Positions 5,856-12,914 of a stretch of DNA of 14,571 bases are shown here, in pieces. The position numbers were made by a program, and so were the translations under genes. The stretch spans positions 1-14,571 of the forward strand of contig NZ_JAGLBG010000064.1 in the NCBI RefSeq assembly GCF_018260405.1. The letters are read 5' to 3'. The DNA comes from Deinococcus sp. GTDB lineage: Bacteria; Deinococcota; Deinococci; Deinococcales; Deinococcaceae. The number at the start of each line of letters is the position of its first letter. Positions within the stretch are counted from its first letter, which is position 1. The notes under the pieces were generated by a model that did not search any database, had not been told where the DNA came from, and saw nothing but the letters and a program-made list of their open reading frames with translations.

Positions 5856-6572
5856 CCCATTATCGTCCGCCGCATCACCGACCCTGCCGACCCCGCCCTG
5901 GCGGCCTTCGGGCGCATTCAGGAAAGCAGTTATTACGCCCCCGAGATGCTCATTTCGCCCGCGTACTTTCCGCGCCTGCTGAACGGCGGCACTGGGCGCG
6001 ACGACCGCATCCTGGTGGCCGAAAGCGGAGCCGGGGACGTGCTAGGCGGCACCATTTACAGCCTGCTTTCGGCGGCGGGATTCAACTCGTTTATGGGGGT
6101 AAGCCGGGAGGCGCGGGGCCGGGGCGTGGGCCGGGCGCTGCAAGCCGCGTCTGTGGATGAACTGCGCCGCGCCGGAATGCCCGGCATGTTCGCCGACAGC
6201 GTCTATGCCGCCCGCCAGAACGCCGCCGAACGCGCGGGCGAAACGCGGGTAGGCACCGAGCCGCACGAGCGCCGCATGGTGCTGGGGGCGCTGGGGTTCC
6301 TGACGGTGGACCTTCCCTACTGGCAGCCGGTGGGCGGCGAAAACGGCGGGCCGCTAACCAACCTAGACCTGCTGTACTGCCCGCTGGAACCGGCCCAGAC
6401 CGTGCCTCTGGCGCTGGTCACCGCAACGGTGCAGGACTACTGGCGCGGCTGGCTGGGGCCAGAGCGGGCCGCCGCCGAAGCCGGGGCGCTGGCAGAACGG
6501 GCCGGAAACGTGCCCGAGCAGAGGCTGCTTCCGGCCACCGAAACGCCCGCGTACTGGTTGCAGGCTCACTGA
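5853..6572 (+). CDS. GNAT-family N-acetyltransferase
   Basis: A 239-residue protein with one GNAT domain in its N-terminal two thirds. Motif A, which binds acetyl-CoA, is at about 84-96, with R-x-x-G-x-G/A in SREARGRGVGRAL, preceded by a beta strand containing GGTIYSLLS. The region 140-155 (RMVLGALGFLTVD) matches the GNAT motif B area, with the usual 'LGF' element. The 80-residue C-terminal part is extra and not recognised. The substrate (amine, peptide or small molecule) cannot be told. The frame is open upstream to 5292, but that part overlaps mqnA antisense and is rejected; TAGCCT-N7-ATG fixes the start. It lies 32 bp upstream of the YgfZ gene, which has its own -10. Confidence 0.82.
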   Translation: MPIIVRRITDPADPALAAFGRIQESSYYAPEMLISPAYFPRLLNGGTGRDDRILVAESGAGDVLGGTIYSLLSAAGFNSFMGVSREARGRGVGRALQAASVDELRRAGMPGMFADSVYAARQNAAERAGETRVGTEPHERRMVLGALGFLTVDLPYWQPVGGENGGPLTNLDLLYCPLEPAQTVPLALVTATVQDYWRGWLGPERAAAEAGALAERAGNVPEQRLLPATETPAYWLQAH

Positions 6573-6591
6573 GGCCAGCAGCGGCAGGCCG

Positions 6592-6607
6592 TAGACTGAC
6601 CCGCATG
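6592..6607 (+). promoter_or_regulatory. leaderless-type -10 box for the YgfZ-family gene
   Basis: TAGACT (6592-6597) precedes the ATG at 6605 by 7 bases. There is no Shine-Dalgarno sequence. It would make the YgfZ cluster independent of the GNAT gene upstream. Confidence 0.6.
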
Positions 6608-7474
6608 TGGACCAGCCTTCCTAGCAGCAGCCTGCGCGTCACCGGCCAGGACCGCGTGGACTTCGTGCAGGGCCAGATGACGGGCGACCTGCGCGGCGCT
6701 TCCGTACCCGGCGTGGTGGCCTGCGCTTTCCTGAACGTGCGCGGCCAGATCGAACACTTTGCCCGCGCCTACAAGCGCCTGGGCGACATTTACCTGCATC
6801 TCGATGCCGAGCAGGCCGCGCCCCTCGCGGCCCGCCTCAGGCGCTACATTATTTTCGACCAGGTCGAGGTCGAGAACACCAGCGAAACGCTGAGGGCCGT
6901 TCACGTCTGGGACGCCGCAACGCTTCCCGGCTGGCAGGTCGCCGGGCCGGACGCCCAGCAGTTTGAACTGGCCGGAACCCAGGTGCTCGCTGGGCGTGCC
7001 AACCGCACGGGAACGCCCGGCGTGGATTTGCATTACCTTGCCACACACGAAACGGAGGTGCTGGCGCAGCTGGGGCAAGAAGTCCCGCTCGAGTCGCTGG
7101 ACGCGGCCCGCATCGCCGCCGGAATCCCCGACGTGGTGCGCGACGGCTTCACGGGCACGCTGCTTCAGGAAATCGGGCTGGACAGTGGCGGGCCGCTTCC
7201 GGCGATTAGCTACCGCAAGGGCTGCTACGTGGGCCAGGAAACTATGGCGCGGCTTGAGGCGCGGGGCCATGCCCGTTACCATCTGGCGCGGCTGCGCGGC
7301 GAACATCTGCCCCCGCACACCGAGATCAGGCAGGGCGACCGGGTGGTGGGCCAGAGCGGGCTGCATGCGGGCGGCGCGAGTCTGGCCCGGTTACGAAAGG
7401 AAATCGCGCCGGGCGAGACGGTACAAGTCGGCGGCGCGGCGGCCAGCGTGGAACTGCTCAACACCCATGCTTGA
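6605..7474 (+). CDS. YgfZ/GcvT-family folate-binding protein
   Basis: A 289-residue relative of the GcvT aminomethyltransferase fold. YgfZ proteins bind tetrahydrofolate and help in making or repairing Fe-S clusters. The family signature K-G-C-Y-x-G-Q-E is present as RKGCYVGQETMAR, with the key cysteine at about C207. The N-terminal part has the expected RVTGQDRVDFVQGQMTGD (about 11-28) and FLNVRGQIE (42-50). The C-terminal barrel domain ends at VELLNTHA. Members in this clade are often labelled aminomethyltransferase, but the short length and the KGCYxGQE motif favour YgfZ. The stop codon overlaps the next gene's ATG by 8 bp, suggesting coupled translation. Confidence 0.88.
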   Translation: MWTSLPSSSLRVTGQDRVDFVQGQMTGDLRGASVPGVVACAFLNVRGQIEHFARAYKRLGDIYLHLDAEQAAPLAARLRRYIIFDQVEVENTSETLRAVHVWDAATLPGWQVAGPDAQQFELAGTQVLAGRANRTGTPGVDLHYLATHETEVLAQLGQEVPLESLDAARIAAGIPDVVRDGFTGTLLQEIGLDSGGPLPAISYRKGCYVGQETMARLEARGHARYHLARLRGEHLPPHTEIRQGDRVVGQSGLHAGGASLARLRKEIAPGETVQVGGAAASVELLNTHA

Positions 7475-7934
7475 AGCGCTGGCCCGCGACCTTCAGGGCT
7501 CGCCCGAGCAGCTGCGGGGGGCAGCGCGGCGGGCCTTTCATCTGGCGTTCGCGGCGCTGGCGGTGCCGGGGGCGGTGCTGGGCCTACTTTATGCGCTGAC
7601 CCAGCCTCCCCCCTATCCATTGCCGGGGGTGGCGGGGCTGGGCGTGGTGGCCCTGGTGCTGGGCGGCGCGGCGCTTTACCTGGCCAAGCAGTCGGGCCGT
7701 GACCCGCGCCTCACGGCGACCCAGGCGGGGTTGACCTGCGCCATGCAACTGGCCTCGGCCCCGGCAGTGGCCTTTTTGCTGGGCTGCGCGGCGCTGCGCC
7801 AGTGGCAGGCGCTGGCGCTGCTGTGGGGGCTGGCGCTGGCGCTCTACCTGTACGCCCGCACACAGTTGCCCCAGCTGGTGCGCCCGGAACCCAGATCAAT
7901 CGCAACCGCGCTGCCGGGCAAAGCCGCAGAGTAA
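7467..7934 (+). CDS. small integral membrane protein, function unknown
   Basis: A 155-residue protein with about four hydrophobic helices (approx. 24-44, 53-73, 88-110 and 114-131). It has a short cytosolic N-terminus and a polar C-terminal tail rich in Pro and Ala. Between helices 2 and 3 there is a basic loop (KQSGRDPR). No recognised motif was found. The ATG at 7467 lies inside the end of the YgfZ gene (8-bp overlap), the only start that makes sense for the hydrophobic pattern; the same frame is open further upstream only as a shadow of YgfZ. Its stop is 9 bp before the DUF3006 gene. Confidence 0.75.
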   Translation: MLEALARDLQGSPEQLRGAARRAFHLAFAALAVPGAVLGLLYALTQPPPYPLPGVAGLGVVALVLGGAALYLAKQSGRDPRLTATQAGLTCAMQLASAPAVAFLLGCAALRQWQALALLWGLALALYLYARTQLPQLVRPEPRSIATALPGKAAE

Positions 7935-7946
7935 TCTGGAGTTATG
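7932..7946 (+). promoter_or_regulatory. possible internal -10 box and ribosome site for the DUF3006 gene
   Basis: TAATCT (7932-7937), overlapping the stop codon of the membrane protein gene, is followed by 6 bases and the ATG at 7944. GGAG (7938-7941) lies in those 6 bases but is too close to the ATG for a normal Shine-Dalgarno. The spacing is one base short of the pattern seen elsewhere, so this is a weaker call. Confidence 0.3.
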
Positions 7947-8315
7947 AAGCACAGTTCCAGGTCAGCCCCGACGCCTGCACCGCTCCCAGACCAGGCCGAA
8001 AGTGCACAGCCGCAGGCTCCAGCCAGTGCCGCCGAAAGTTCAGAGCGCTGGACAGTAGACGGCATCGAAGAAACGCCCCAGGGCCAGGTCGCCCGCATCG
8101 AACTCCCCGACGGCACAACGCGGGACATTGACCTGACCGCGCTGCCGGAGGGCCTACAAGAAGGCGACCTGCTGGCTGTGGAACCCCACCCCGACGGCCT
8201 GAAACTGACCATTTTGCATGAAGAAACCAGCGTGGCCCGCCAGCAGGCCCAGAGCAGACTTGGCGCCCTGAACGCGGCAGCTGCGGCTGACCCCGACAAG
8301 GAAATTACACTGTGA
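7944..8315 (+). CDS. DUF3006-family protein
   Basis: A 123-residue soluble protein. Residues 1-34 are a Pro/Ala/Ser-rich, probably disordered, N-terminus. Residues 35-100 match the DUF3006 pattern: RWTVDGIEE, then ARIELPDGTTRDIDLTALP, then EGLQEGDLLAV, then an L-T-I-L strand and the HEETSVARQQAQSRLGAL helix with the family's typical E-x-T-x-x-R. The family is a small beta-domain of unknown function that in many bacteria is encoded beside ComEC-like metallo-beta-lactamase genes, as it is here. The stop TGA overlaps the GTG start of that next gene (GTGA), so the two are translationally coupled and probably work together. There is no signal peptide, so the protein is expected in the cytosol. Confidence 0.8.
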   Translation: MKHSSRSAPTPAPLPDQAESAQPQAPASAAESSERWTVDGIEETPQGQVARIELPDGTTRDIDLTALPEGLQEGDLLAVEPHPDGLKLTILHEETSVARQQAQSRLGALNAAAAADPDKEITL

Positions 8316-9307
8316 GCAAGCCAAAGACCCCCGCGAAACCCCCCACACCCACCACGCCCAAACGCAAGGCCGCCGCTCGCAGGTCGGGCCAAGCGCACGC
8401 CAGGCCCACCGGGCAGCGGCGCGGCCCCGCTGCGTCGGACGTGGTGGGCCTGCTCGTCCTGGGCCTGACGGCGGCGCTGGCAGCCTGTTCCCCCAAGGGC
8501 AACCACAACGCTTCGGGCAACGGAGCCACGACGACCACGGGCCTCTCGGGCGGCGCGGTAACGGTGCAGTTTCTGGACGTGGGACAGGGCGACTCGGTGC
8601 TCATCCGTAGTCCGGAAGGTAAAACCATGCTGGTAGACGGCGGCAAGAGTACCAACCGCATGGCCGACTACATGAGCCAGTTAAACATCAGCAAGATTGA
8701 CCTGATGGTCGCCACCCACGCCGATTCGGATCACATCGCCGGACTGGTCGAGGCGGCCAAAGCTAAGCCGACCCTGTTCATCAACAACGGCATAGGCGGC
8801 ACTACCCAGACCTGGAACCGGCTGGTCAGCGCGTTGCAGGCGCAGGGCACCCAGTTTCAGACGGCCAGCGGGCAGGTCATCAATCTCGGCAGTGTGAAGG
8901 TGCATGTGGTGGCCCCACCCGACGGAATGCCCAACAATCAGAACGACCACAGCGTCGGCATTCGCCTGAATTTCGGCAAGTTTAGCGCCCTAATGACCGG
9001 AGACAGCGAGACGCCTGAAACAAACGGCTGGCTGGCCGAGAAAAACCCCCAGGTGCAGGGGCCGATCACCGTCTACAAGAGCATTCACCACGGCGCGGCC
9101 AACGGCGACCATCAGGCGTGGCTGGACGTCGTGCGGCCCCAGAACGTGGTTATCAGCGTGGGGCCGAACAACTACGGCCACCCGACCCAGTCGGCGCTCG
9201 ACCTTTACACCGCCAACAAGGTTCACATCTACCGCACCGACCAGCACGGTACCGTCACCTTTACTGGCAAAGCGGACGGCAGCTACAAGGTCAGTACGGA
9301 AAAGTAA
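8312..9307 (+). CDS. ComEC-like metallo-beta-lactamase-fold hydrolase, predicted lipoprotein
   Basis: A 331-residue protein made of an export region plus one MBL domain like the C-terminal domain of the DNA-uptake protein ComEC. Metal-site motifs: FLDVGQGDSVLI (about 87-98), LVDGG, THADSDH (135-141, H136/D138/D140/H141), GDSE (D231), HH at 259-260 and YGHPT (H290). The hydrophobic segment LLVLGLTAALAAC (47-59) ends in a lipobox-like L-A-A-C, so C59 may be lipidated and the MBL domain lie outside the cytoplasm. A Gly/Thr/Asn linker (60-82) follows. The 42-residue Lys/Arg/Pro-rich segment before the hydrophobic stretch is unusually long for a signal peptide. The start is GTG with AAGGA 9 bases upstream; no later ATG would retain the export signal. 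Nuclease or phosphodiesterase activity is inferred from the family, not shown. It lacks the ComEC channel domain, so it is not comEC itself. Confidence 0.87.
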   Translation: MSKPKTPAKPPTPTTPKRKAAARRSGQAHARPTGQRRGPAASDVVGLLVLGLTAALAACSPKGNHNASGNGATTTTGLSGGAVTVQFLDVGQGDSVLIRSPEGKTMLVDGGKSTNRMADYMSQLNISKIDLMVATHADSDHIAGLVEAAKAKPTLFINNGIGGTTQTWNRLVSALQAQGTQFQTASGQVINLGSVKVHVVAPPDGMPNNQNDHSVGIRLNFGKFSALMTGDSETPETNGWLAEKNPQVQGPITVYKSIHHGAANGDHQAWLDVVRPQNVVISVGPNNYGHPTQSALDLYTANKVHIYRTDQHGTVTFTGKADGSYKVSTEK

Positions 9308-9641
9308 TCCTCTGCGGGCAGGCTAGCCGTTTGCGAACTGTTAATTCGCCCGGCTTACCCGCCCGCCCCTTACTTCGCAAGGCCCCGCACCGCAAGAGCA
9401 ATACAGGTTCTGCTCAGCTCGGCCCGCAGTCGGGACGCGGTCAGGCCCCATCCTGGGTGCCGTTCTGACCAAGAAGCCGCTTTGCCCAAGAGGGCACCGC
9501 CTGTACCGCCACACCGCGCAATCCGCATTGCTCGTTCTCGCCTCTGCCCGGAACCCGGTTTGCTCTCACTCGCTTTGCGCCGCCGCTCTACCAGTCGGCT
9601 CGAAGTAAACGGTTTTTGCAAACCTTTTGGCCCGCCCCTTA
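9308..9641. other. gene-free convergent gap
   Basis: These 334 bp lie between the convergent MBL and ddl genes. I see no coding frame that looks real. It holds a compound imperfect hairpin (9314-9362: GCGGG/CCCGC, GCCG/CGGC, GCGAA/TTCGC), a small hairpin GCAAT-CCGC-ATTGC (9518-9531), and a weak terminator-like GGTTT-TTGC-AAACC-TTTT (9611-9628). A 12-bp exact repeat GCCCGCCCCTTA occurs at both ends (9361-9372 and 9630-9641). No strong terminator is seen for either gene. Confidence 0.6.
9611..9628 (+). terminator. weak terminator-like hairpin
   Basis: GGTTT and AAACC form a 5-bp stem with a TTGC loop followed by TTTT. It is 304 bases past the MBL stop. The stem is short and AT-rich for this genome, so termination is doubtful. 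Confidence 0.25.
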
Positions 9642-10661
9642 TTACCTTTTTTCGAGTGCCAGTTCGATCAGTCGGGTCACCAGTTGGCTGTAGCTGATAC
9701 CCGCCGCCTCGAACAGCTTGGGGTACATGCTGGTGGTCGTGAAGCCGGGCATGGTGTTGACCTCGTTCAGCACGACCTCGCCCGTTTCGGCCACGTAGAA
9801 GAAGTCCACGCGGGCTAGCCCGGCACAGTCAAGCGCCTTGAACGCCTCCAGCGCCAGCGCACGTAGACGCTCGGCGACTTCGGCAGGTAGGCGGGCCGGA
9901 AGGTGCATCTCGGCCTGTCCCTCGGTGTACTTGGTCGCGTAATCGTAAAAATCGGCGTCGAAGCTCAGTTCGCCCACCGGGCTGGCAATGGGCGCGTCGT
10001 TGCCCAGAACCCCGACTTCTACCTCGCGGGGCCTATGGCTGGTCATAGCTTCCAGAATCACGCGGCGATCCAGGCTGAAGGCCAGTTCCAGCGCGGCGCC
10101 GAGTTCACTGGCCGCGTGCACCTTGGAAATCCCCACGCTGCTGCCCAGGTTAGCAGGCTTGACGAACAGCGGAAACCCCAGCTCGGCGGCGCGGGCCTTG
10201 ACCTCCTCGCGGCCCTGCTGCCACTCGCGGCGCACCGCCAGCCGCCACGCCACCTGCGGAATCCCGGCGGAGGCAAGCACCTGCTTGGTCATTACCTTGT
10301 CCATGCTGACCGCGCTGCCCAGCACGCCGCTGCCCACGAACGGAATTCCGGCCAGGGTGAGCATGCCCTGAATGGTGCCGTCCTCACCCATCGGGCCGTG
10401 CAGCAGCGGAAACACGGCGTCGTAGCCCTCGGCACTCGCGGCGCGGTGCAGCATCAGGTCGCCGCCCGGCACCGCTTCGCCAGTTTCCAGCGCCCGCTGG
10501 GTATCGCCTGGGGGCAACCAGCGGCCCTCTTTGCTAATGACCACCGGCGTCACGTCGAACTGATCTCGGGGAAGGGCCGCCAGCACGCTGCGGGCACTCT
10601 TGAGGCTGACTTCGTGTTCACCAGACTGGCCGCCAGCCAGCAGCAAAATGCGCTTCTTCAC
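9642..10661 (-). CDS. ddl: D-alanine--D-alanine ligase
   Basis: Joins two D-alanines using ATP to make the dipeptide for peptidoglycan precursors, in the cytosol. An ATP-grasp enzyme of 339 residues, normal length. Motifs: LLLAGGQSGEHEVSLKSA (N-terminal substrate loop), LHGPMGEDGTIQGML, VKPANLGSSVGISK (ATP-binding), YDYATKY (omega-loop region with the tyrosine of D-Ala:D-Ala ligases rather than D-Ala:D-Lac enzymes), and FFYVAETGEVVLNEVNTMPG (Mg2+ ligands and serine-binding end). The start is placed at GTG 10661, just before KKRILLL; the upstream ATG at 10724 would add 21 residues unlike the family. CATACT lies 8 bases upstream of the GTG, a looser version of the leaderless pattern. It is transcribed alone, divergently from the peptide transporter. 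Confidence 0.95.
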   Translation of the reverse strand: MKKRILLLAGGQSGEHEVSLKSARSVLAALPRDQFDVTPVVISKEGRWLPPGDTQRALETGEAVPGGDLMLHRAASAEGYDAVFPLLHGPMGEDGTIQGMLTLAGIPFVGSGVLGSAVSMDKVMTKQVLASAGIPQVAWRLAVRREWQQGREEVKARAAELGFPLFVKPANLGSSVGISKVHAASELGAALELAFSLDRRVILEAMTSHRPREVEVGVLGNDAPIASPVGELSFDADFYDYATKYTEGQAEMHLPARLPAEVAERLRALALEAFKALDCAGLARVDFFYVAETGEVVLNEVNTMPGFTTTSMYPKLFEAAGISYSQLVTRLIELALEKR

Positions 10662-10675
10662 AACTGGGCAGTATG
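10659..10675 (-). promoter_or_regulatory. candidate leaderless-type -10 box for ddl
   Basis: CATACT (10675-10670, minus strand) is followed by 8 bases and the GTG at 10661-10659. It deviates from TANNNT at the first base and by one base of spacing, so it is less sure than the others. Confidence 0.35.
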
Positions 10676-10754
10676 ACACGCTTTTTCTGCCTGCCCCGCA
10701 GCCCCGCCCCGCAGAGATATACACCTATTCACCCGGCGCGGCCCGCCGCTGAGC

Positions 10755-10828
10755 TATGATGCCCCGCGTTTACCGTCTGCTAATGATTCCCACGCGGTGG
10801 GGGTCATCACCCGAACTCTGGAGGCCCA
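10755..10828 (+). promoter_or_regulatory. leader of the peptide-binding protein gene: -10 candidate, hairpins and ribosome site
   Basis: TATGAT (10755-10760) is a good -10; the nearest -35-like sequence (TTCACC, 10728-10733) is too far away to be sure. The leader holds two small hairpins that share a base, CCCAC-GCG-GTGGG (10789-10801) and GGGT-CATC-ACCC (10801-10812). A strong Shine-Dalgarno GGAGG (10820-10824) lies 4 bases before the ATG, unlike the leaderless genes elsewhere in the window. Confidence 0.45.
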
Positions 10829-12556
10829 ATGAAGAAAACCGCCCTGCTGACCACCCTGCTGCTGTCCGGCTCCGCCCTGAGCGGCTTGGCCCTGGCGGCC
10901 TCGCCCGCCGACACCCTGGTCATCCAGTCGGCCAGCGACGTGCCCACCACCGAACCCGCCGAAACCTACGACGGCGCCTCTGCCGAACTCGTGGGCAACA
11001 TGTACGAAACGCTTCTGGCTTACGACGGGGCCAGCCTGACCAAGTTCAGGCCCATGCTGGCGACCAAATGGGCCCTTAGCAACGGCGGCCAGACCTATAC
11101 CTTCGACCTGCGTAAGAACGTCAAGTTTCACAACGGCGACCCCATGACCTGCGCCGACGCCGAGTACACTTTCCGGCGCAACCTGGTGACCAACGACACC
11201 GGCAACAGCGGCAACTGGTTCATCAGTGACCCCCTGCTGGGCAGCGTGGATAACGCCAACGACGACAAGAGCATCACCTGGGCCAAAATTGCCGGGGCCG
11301 TCAAGTGCAACGCCGCCGGGCAGCTGGTGTTCAATCTGGTCAAGGTAGACCCCGCCTTCTTGTCCAAGCTGGCCTACGCCGGGCAGAGCATCGTGGATAA
11401 AAAGTACACCGCCGGGCTGGGCGACTGGGACGGCACTGAGGCCACCTGGAAACAGTGGGTCGGCAAGGACCTGACCGCCAGCCCCCTGGCGAAAAAGCCC
11501 AATGGCACGGGCGCTTACCAGATGCTTAAAAGCGACGCCAACACCTACCTGTTCACGGCGTTTCCCGGCTACTGGGGCAAGCAGCCCAGCATCAAGAACG
11601 TGATTGTGCAGAAGGTGCCCGAACTCGCCGCCCGCCAGCAGGCGCTGCTGCGCGGTGACGCCGACATCATCGAGGGAGCCGACCGCGCCGTGGACGAGGC
11701 CCAGATGAAAGGCAAGCCCGGCGTGACCTGGGTAGACGACCTGCCCTACGTAAATGCCCCGGCACTGTTCATGAACGAGAACATCAAGAAAAAGAGCCTG
11801 CTGGGTAGCGGCAAGCTTGACGGCAAGGGCGTGCCCGCCAACTTCTTCGCCGACGCCAACATCCGCCGCGCCTTCGCCTACGCTTTTAACTACGGGCAGT
11901 ACATGAAGGACGTGCAGGGCGGCAAGGCCAAGCAGCGCACCATGCTGATTCCCGACACCATGCTCGGGTACGACGCCAAGGTCGGCAAGTACACCTACGA
12001 CCCTAAAAAGGCCGCGGCCTACTTCAAGCAGGCGTTCGGCGGGCAGGTCTGGAACAACGGCTTTAGCCTGACCGTGAACTACCGCGCCGGGTCAGAAGGC
12101 CCCAAAACCGCGATGGAAATGCTCAAGAAAAACGTCGAGGCGCTAAATCCCAAGTTCCACATGACCATCCAGCCCGAACCCTGGAGCGACATGCTGGGGG
12201 CCACCAAGCGCGGCGAGGAAGCCATGTTCATCATCGCCTGGATTCCCGACTACGCCGACCCCGACAACTACCTGTACGCCTTTTACTCCAGTAACGGCTT
12301 TTACAATGGCCGCGTGAACTTCAAAGACGCGCTGCTCGACAAGTGGCTTGATCAGGCCCGCGCGACCGTCAACCCCGCCGAGCGTGCCCGCCTGTACAGC
12401 CTCGTGGGCAACCGCGCCTACGAACAGGCCCGCTACATCGTCATGCCCGTGCCGGTGGACTACACCTTCTACAGCAGCCGTCTGGGCAACGGCATTACCA
12501 AGGCCAACTACAACCCCTTCGGCAACCGCACCTGGGCCGAATTCACCAAGAAGTAA
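10829..12556 (+). CDS. ABC transporter peptide-binding protein (SBP family 5, DppA/OppA-like)
   Basis: Captures di- or oligopeptides (or related solutes) outside the membrane and delivers them to the permeases encoded downstream. It has 575 residues. The N-terminal signal peptide (MKKTALLTTLLLSGSALSGL then ALA) has an ALA-A type signal peptidase I site and no lipobox cysteine, so the mature protein is predicted to be periplasmic or cell-wall associated rather than lipidated. Family 5 features: ATKWALSNGGQTYTFDLRKN with the NVKFHNGDPMTCADAEYTF segment (about 75-116), and the late core from about 440 on (WIPDYADPDNYLYAFYSS). The start is supported by GGAGG 4 bases upstream. The ligand is unknown; annotations of this family as dipeptide, oligopeptide or nickel transporters are often guesses. 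The high-expression style leader and hairpin-containing gap downstream fit a binding protein made in excess over the permeases. Confidence 0.92.
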   Translation: MKKTALLTTLLLSGSALSGLALAASPADTLVIQSASDVPTTEPAETYDGASAELVGNMYETLLAYDGASLTKFRPMLATKWALSNGGQTYTFDLRKNVKFHNGDPMTCADAEYTFRRNLVTNDTGNSGNWFISDPLLGSVDNANDDKSITWAKIAGAVKCNAAGQLVFNLVKVDPAFLSKLAYAGQSIVDKKYTAGLGDWDGTEATWKQWVGKDLTASPLAKKPNGTGAYQMLKSDANTYLFTAFPGYWGKQPSIKNVIVQKVPELAARQQALLRGDADIIEGADRAVDEAQMKGKPGVTWVDDLPYVNAPALFMNENIKKKSLLGSGKLDGKGVPANFFADANIRRAFAYAFNYGQYMKDVQGGKAKQRTMLIPDTMLGYDAKVGKYTYDPKKAAAYFKQAFGGQVWNNGFSLTVNYRAGSEGPKTAMEMLKKNVEALNPKFHMTIQPEPWSDMLGATKRGEEAMFIIAWIPDYADPDNYLYAFYSSNGFYNGRVNFKDALLDKWLDQARATVNPAERARLYSLVGNRAYEQARYIVMPVPVDYTFYSSRLGNGITKANYNPFGNRTWAEFTKK

Positions 12557-12575
12557 GGCGGTGGGCGGGAGGAGG

Positions 12576-12764
12576 CAATACGGACTCCGGGCGTGGAGTT
12601 GGCAATCCGGCGCGCTTGCGGGTGGTCAAAGCAGCAGACGGCGGTCGGTATAAGCCGTGCGGCGCACTCCCTCCCCTGATACGAATTCCGCTTGAACCGG
12701 GCACCCTGGGCCTTAATCCGAGCGGAGGCGAGTGGGCAATACGGGTTTCGCGGTATGGACTCGC
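12576..12764. repeat. three copies of a 14-bp motif (consensus YRATACGRRYTYCG)
   Basis: Copies start at 12576, 12677 and 12737, spaced 101 and 60 bp apart. The first is followed by the inverted pair ACTCC/GGAGT, and the third lies in the larger stem 12728-12764. This may be a degenerate cluster of a dispersed intergenic repeat. Confidence 0.5.
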
Positions 12765-12843
12765 AGAGCTGCCCGGCACAGGCACATCTGGCGCTTTTTC
12801 AGGTGTGGCGGAATTTAGCGCAGTCCCGTAGTATCTCGCAAAG

Positions 12844-12880
12844 CCCTCCCCCGCAGATGGGGAGGGTTAAATCTTTCTTG
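12844..12880 (+). terminator. strong hairpin, possible attenuator between binding protein and permeases
   Basis: CCCTCCCC (12844-12851) and GGGGAGGG (12859-12866) form a perfect 8-bp stem with a 7-base loop, followed by TTAAATCTTTCTTG. The T content is moderate, so it could be a leaky terminator or a 3' stabilising structure for the binding-protein mRNA. It need not block the permeases fully. Confidence 0.5.
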
Positions 12881-12914
12881 TTACCCCAATCTTTTTTTCG
12901 GAGTGAGCCACTAA

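Larger units (their letters stand above)
12557..12914. other. intergenic gap with repeats between binding protein and permease
   Basis: These 358 bp hold no convincing gene. They contain three related 14-mers (12576-12589 CAATACGGACTCCG; 12677-12690 TGATACGAATTCCG; 12737-12750 CAATACGGGTTTCG), a stem GCGAGT/ACTCGC with an inner ATAC/GTAT (12728-12764) around the third, and a strong hairpin at 12844-12866. The composition and repeats recall the small intergenic repeats of Deinococcus genomes, but I cannot confirm a named family. Confidence 0.6.

Noticed and set aside
9373..9629. Miniature mobile element between ddl and the MBL gene
   Set aside because: Only the outer 12-bp direct repeat is visible; I could not find matching inverted ends, so it is kept as a finding and not a mobile-element call.
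9903..10676. 257-codon plus-strand frame opposite ddl
   Set aside because: It is antisense to an unmistakable D-Ala-D-Ala ligase.
12543..12831. Short frames on both strands in the transporter gap
   Set aside because: They cross the repeats and hairpins, have no ribosome site and no plausible protein character.
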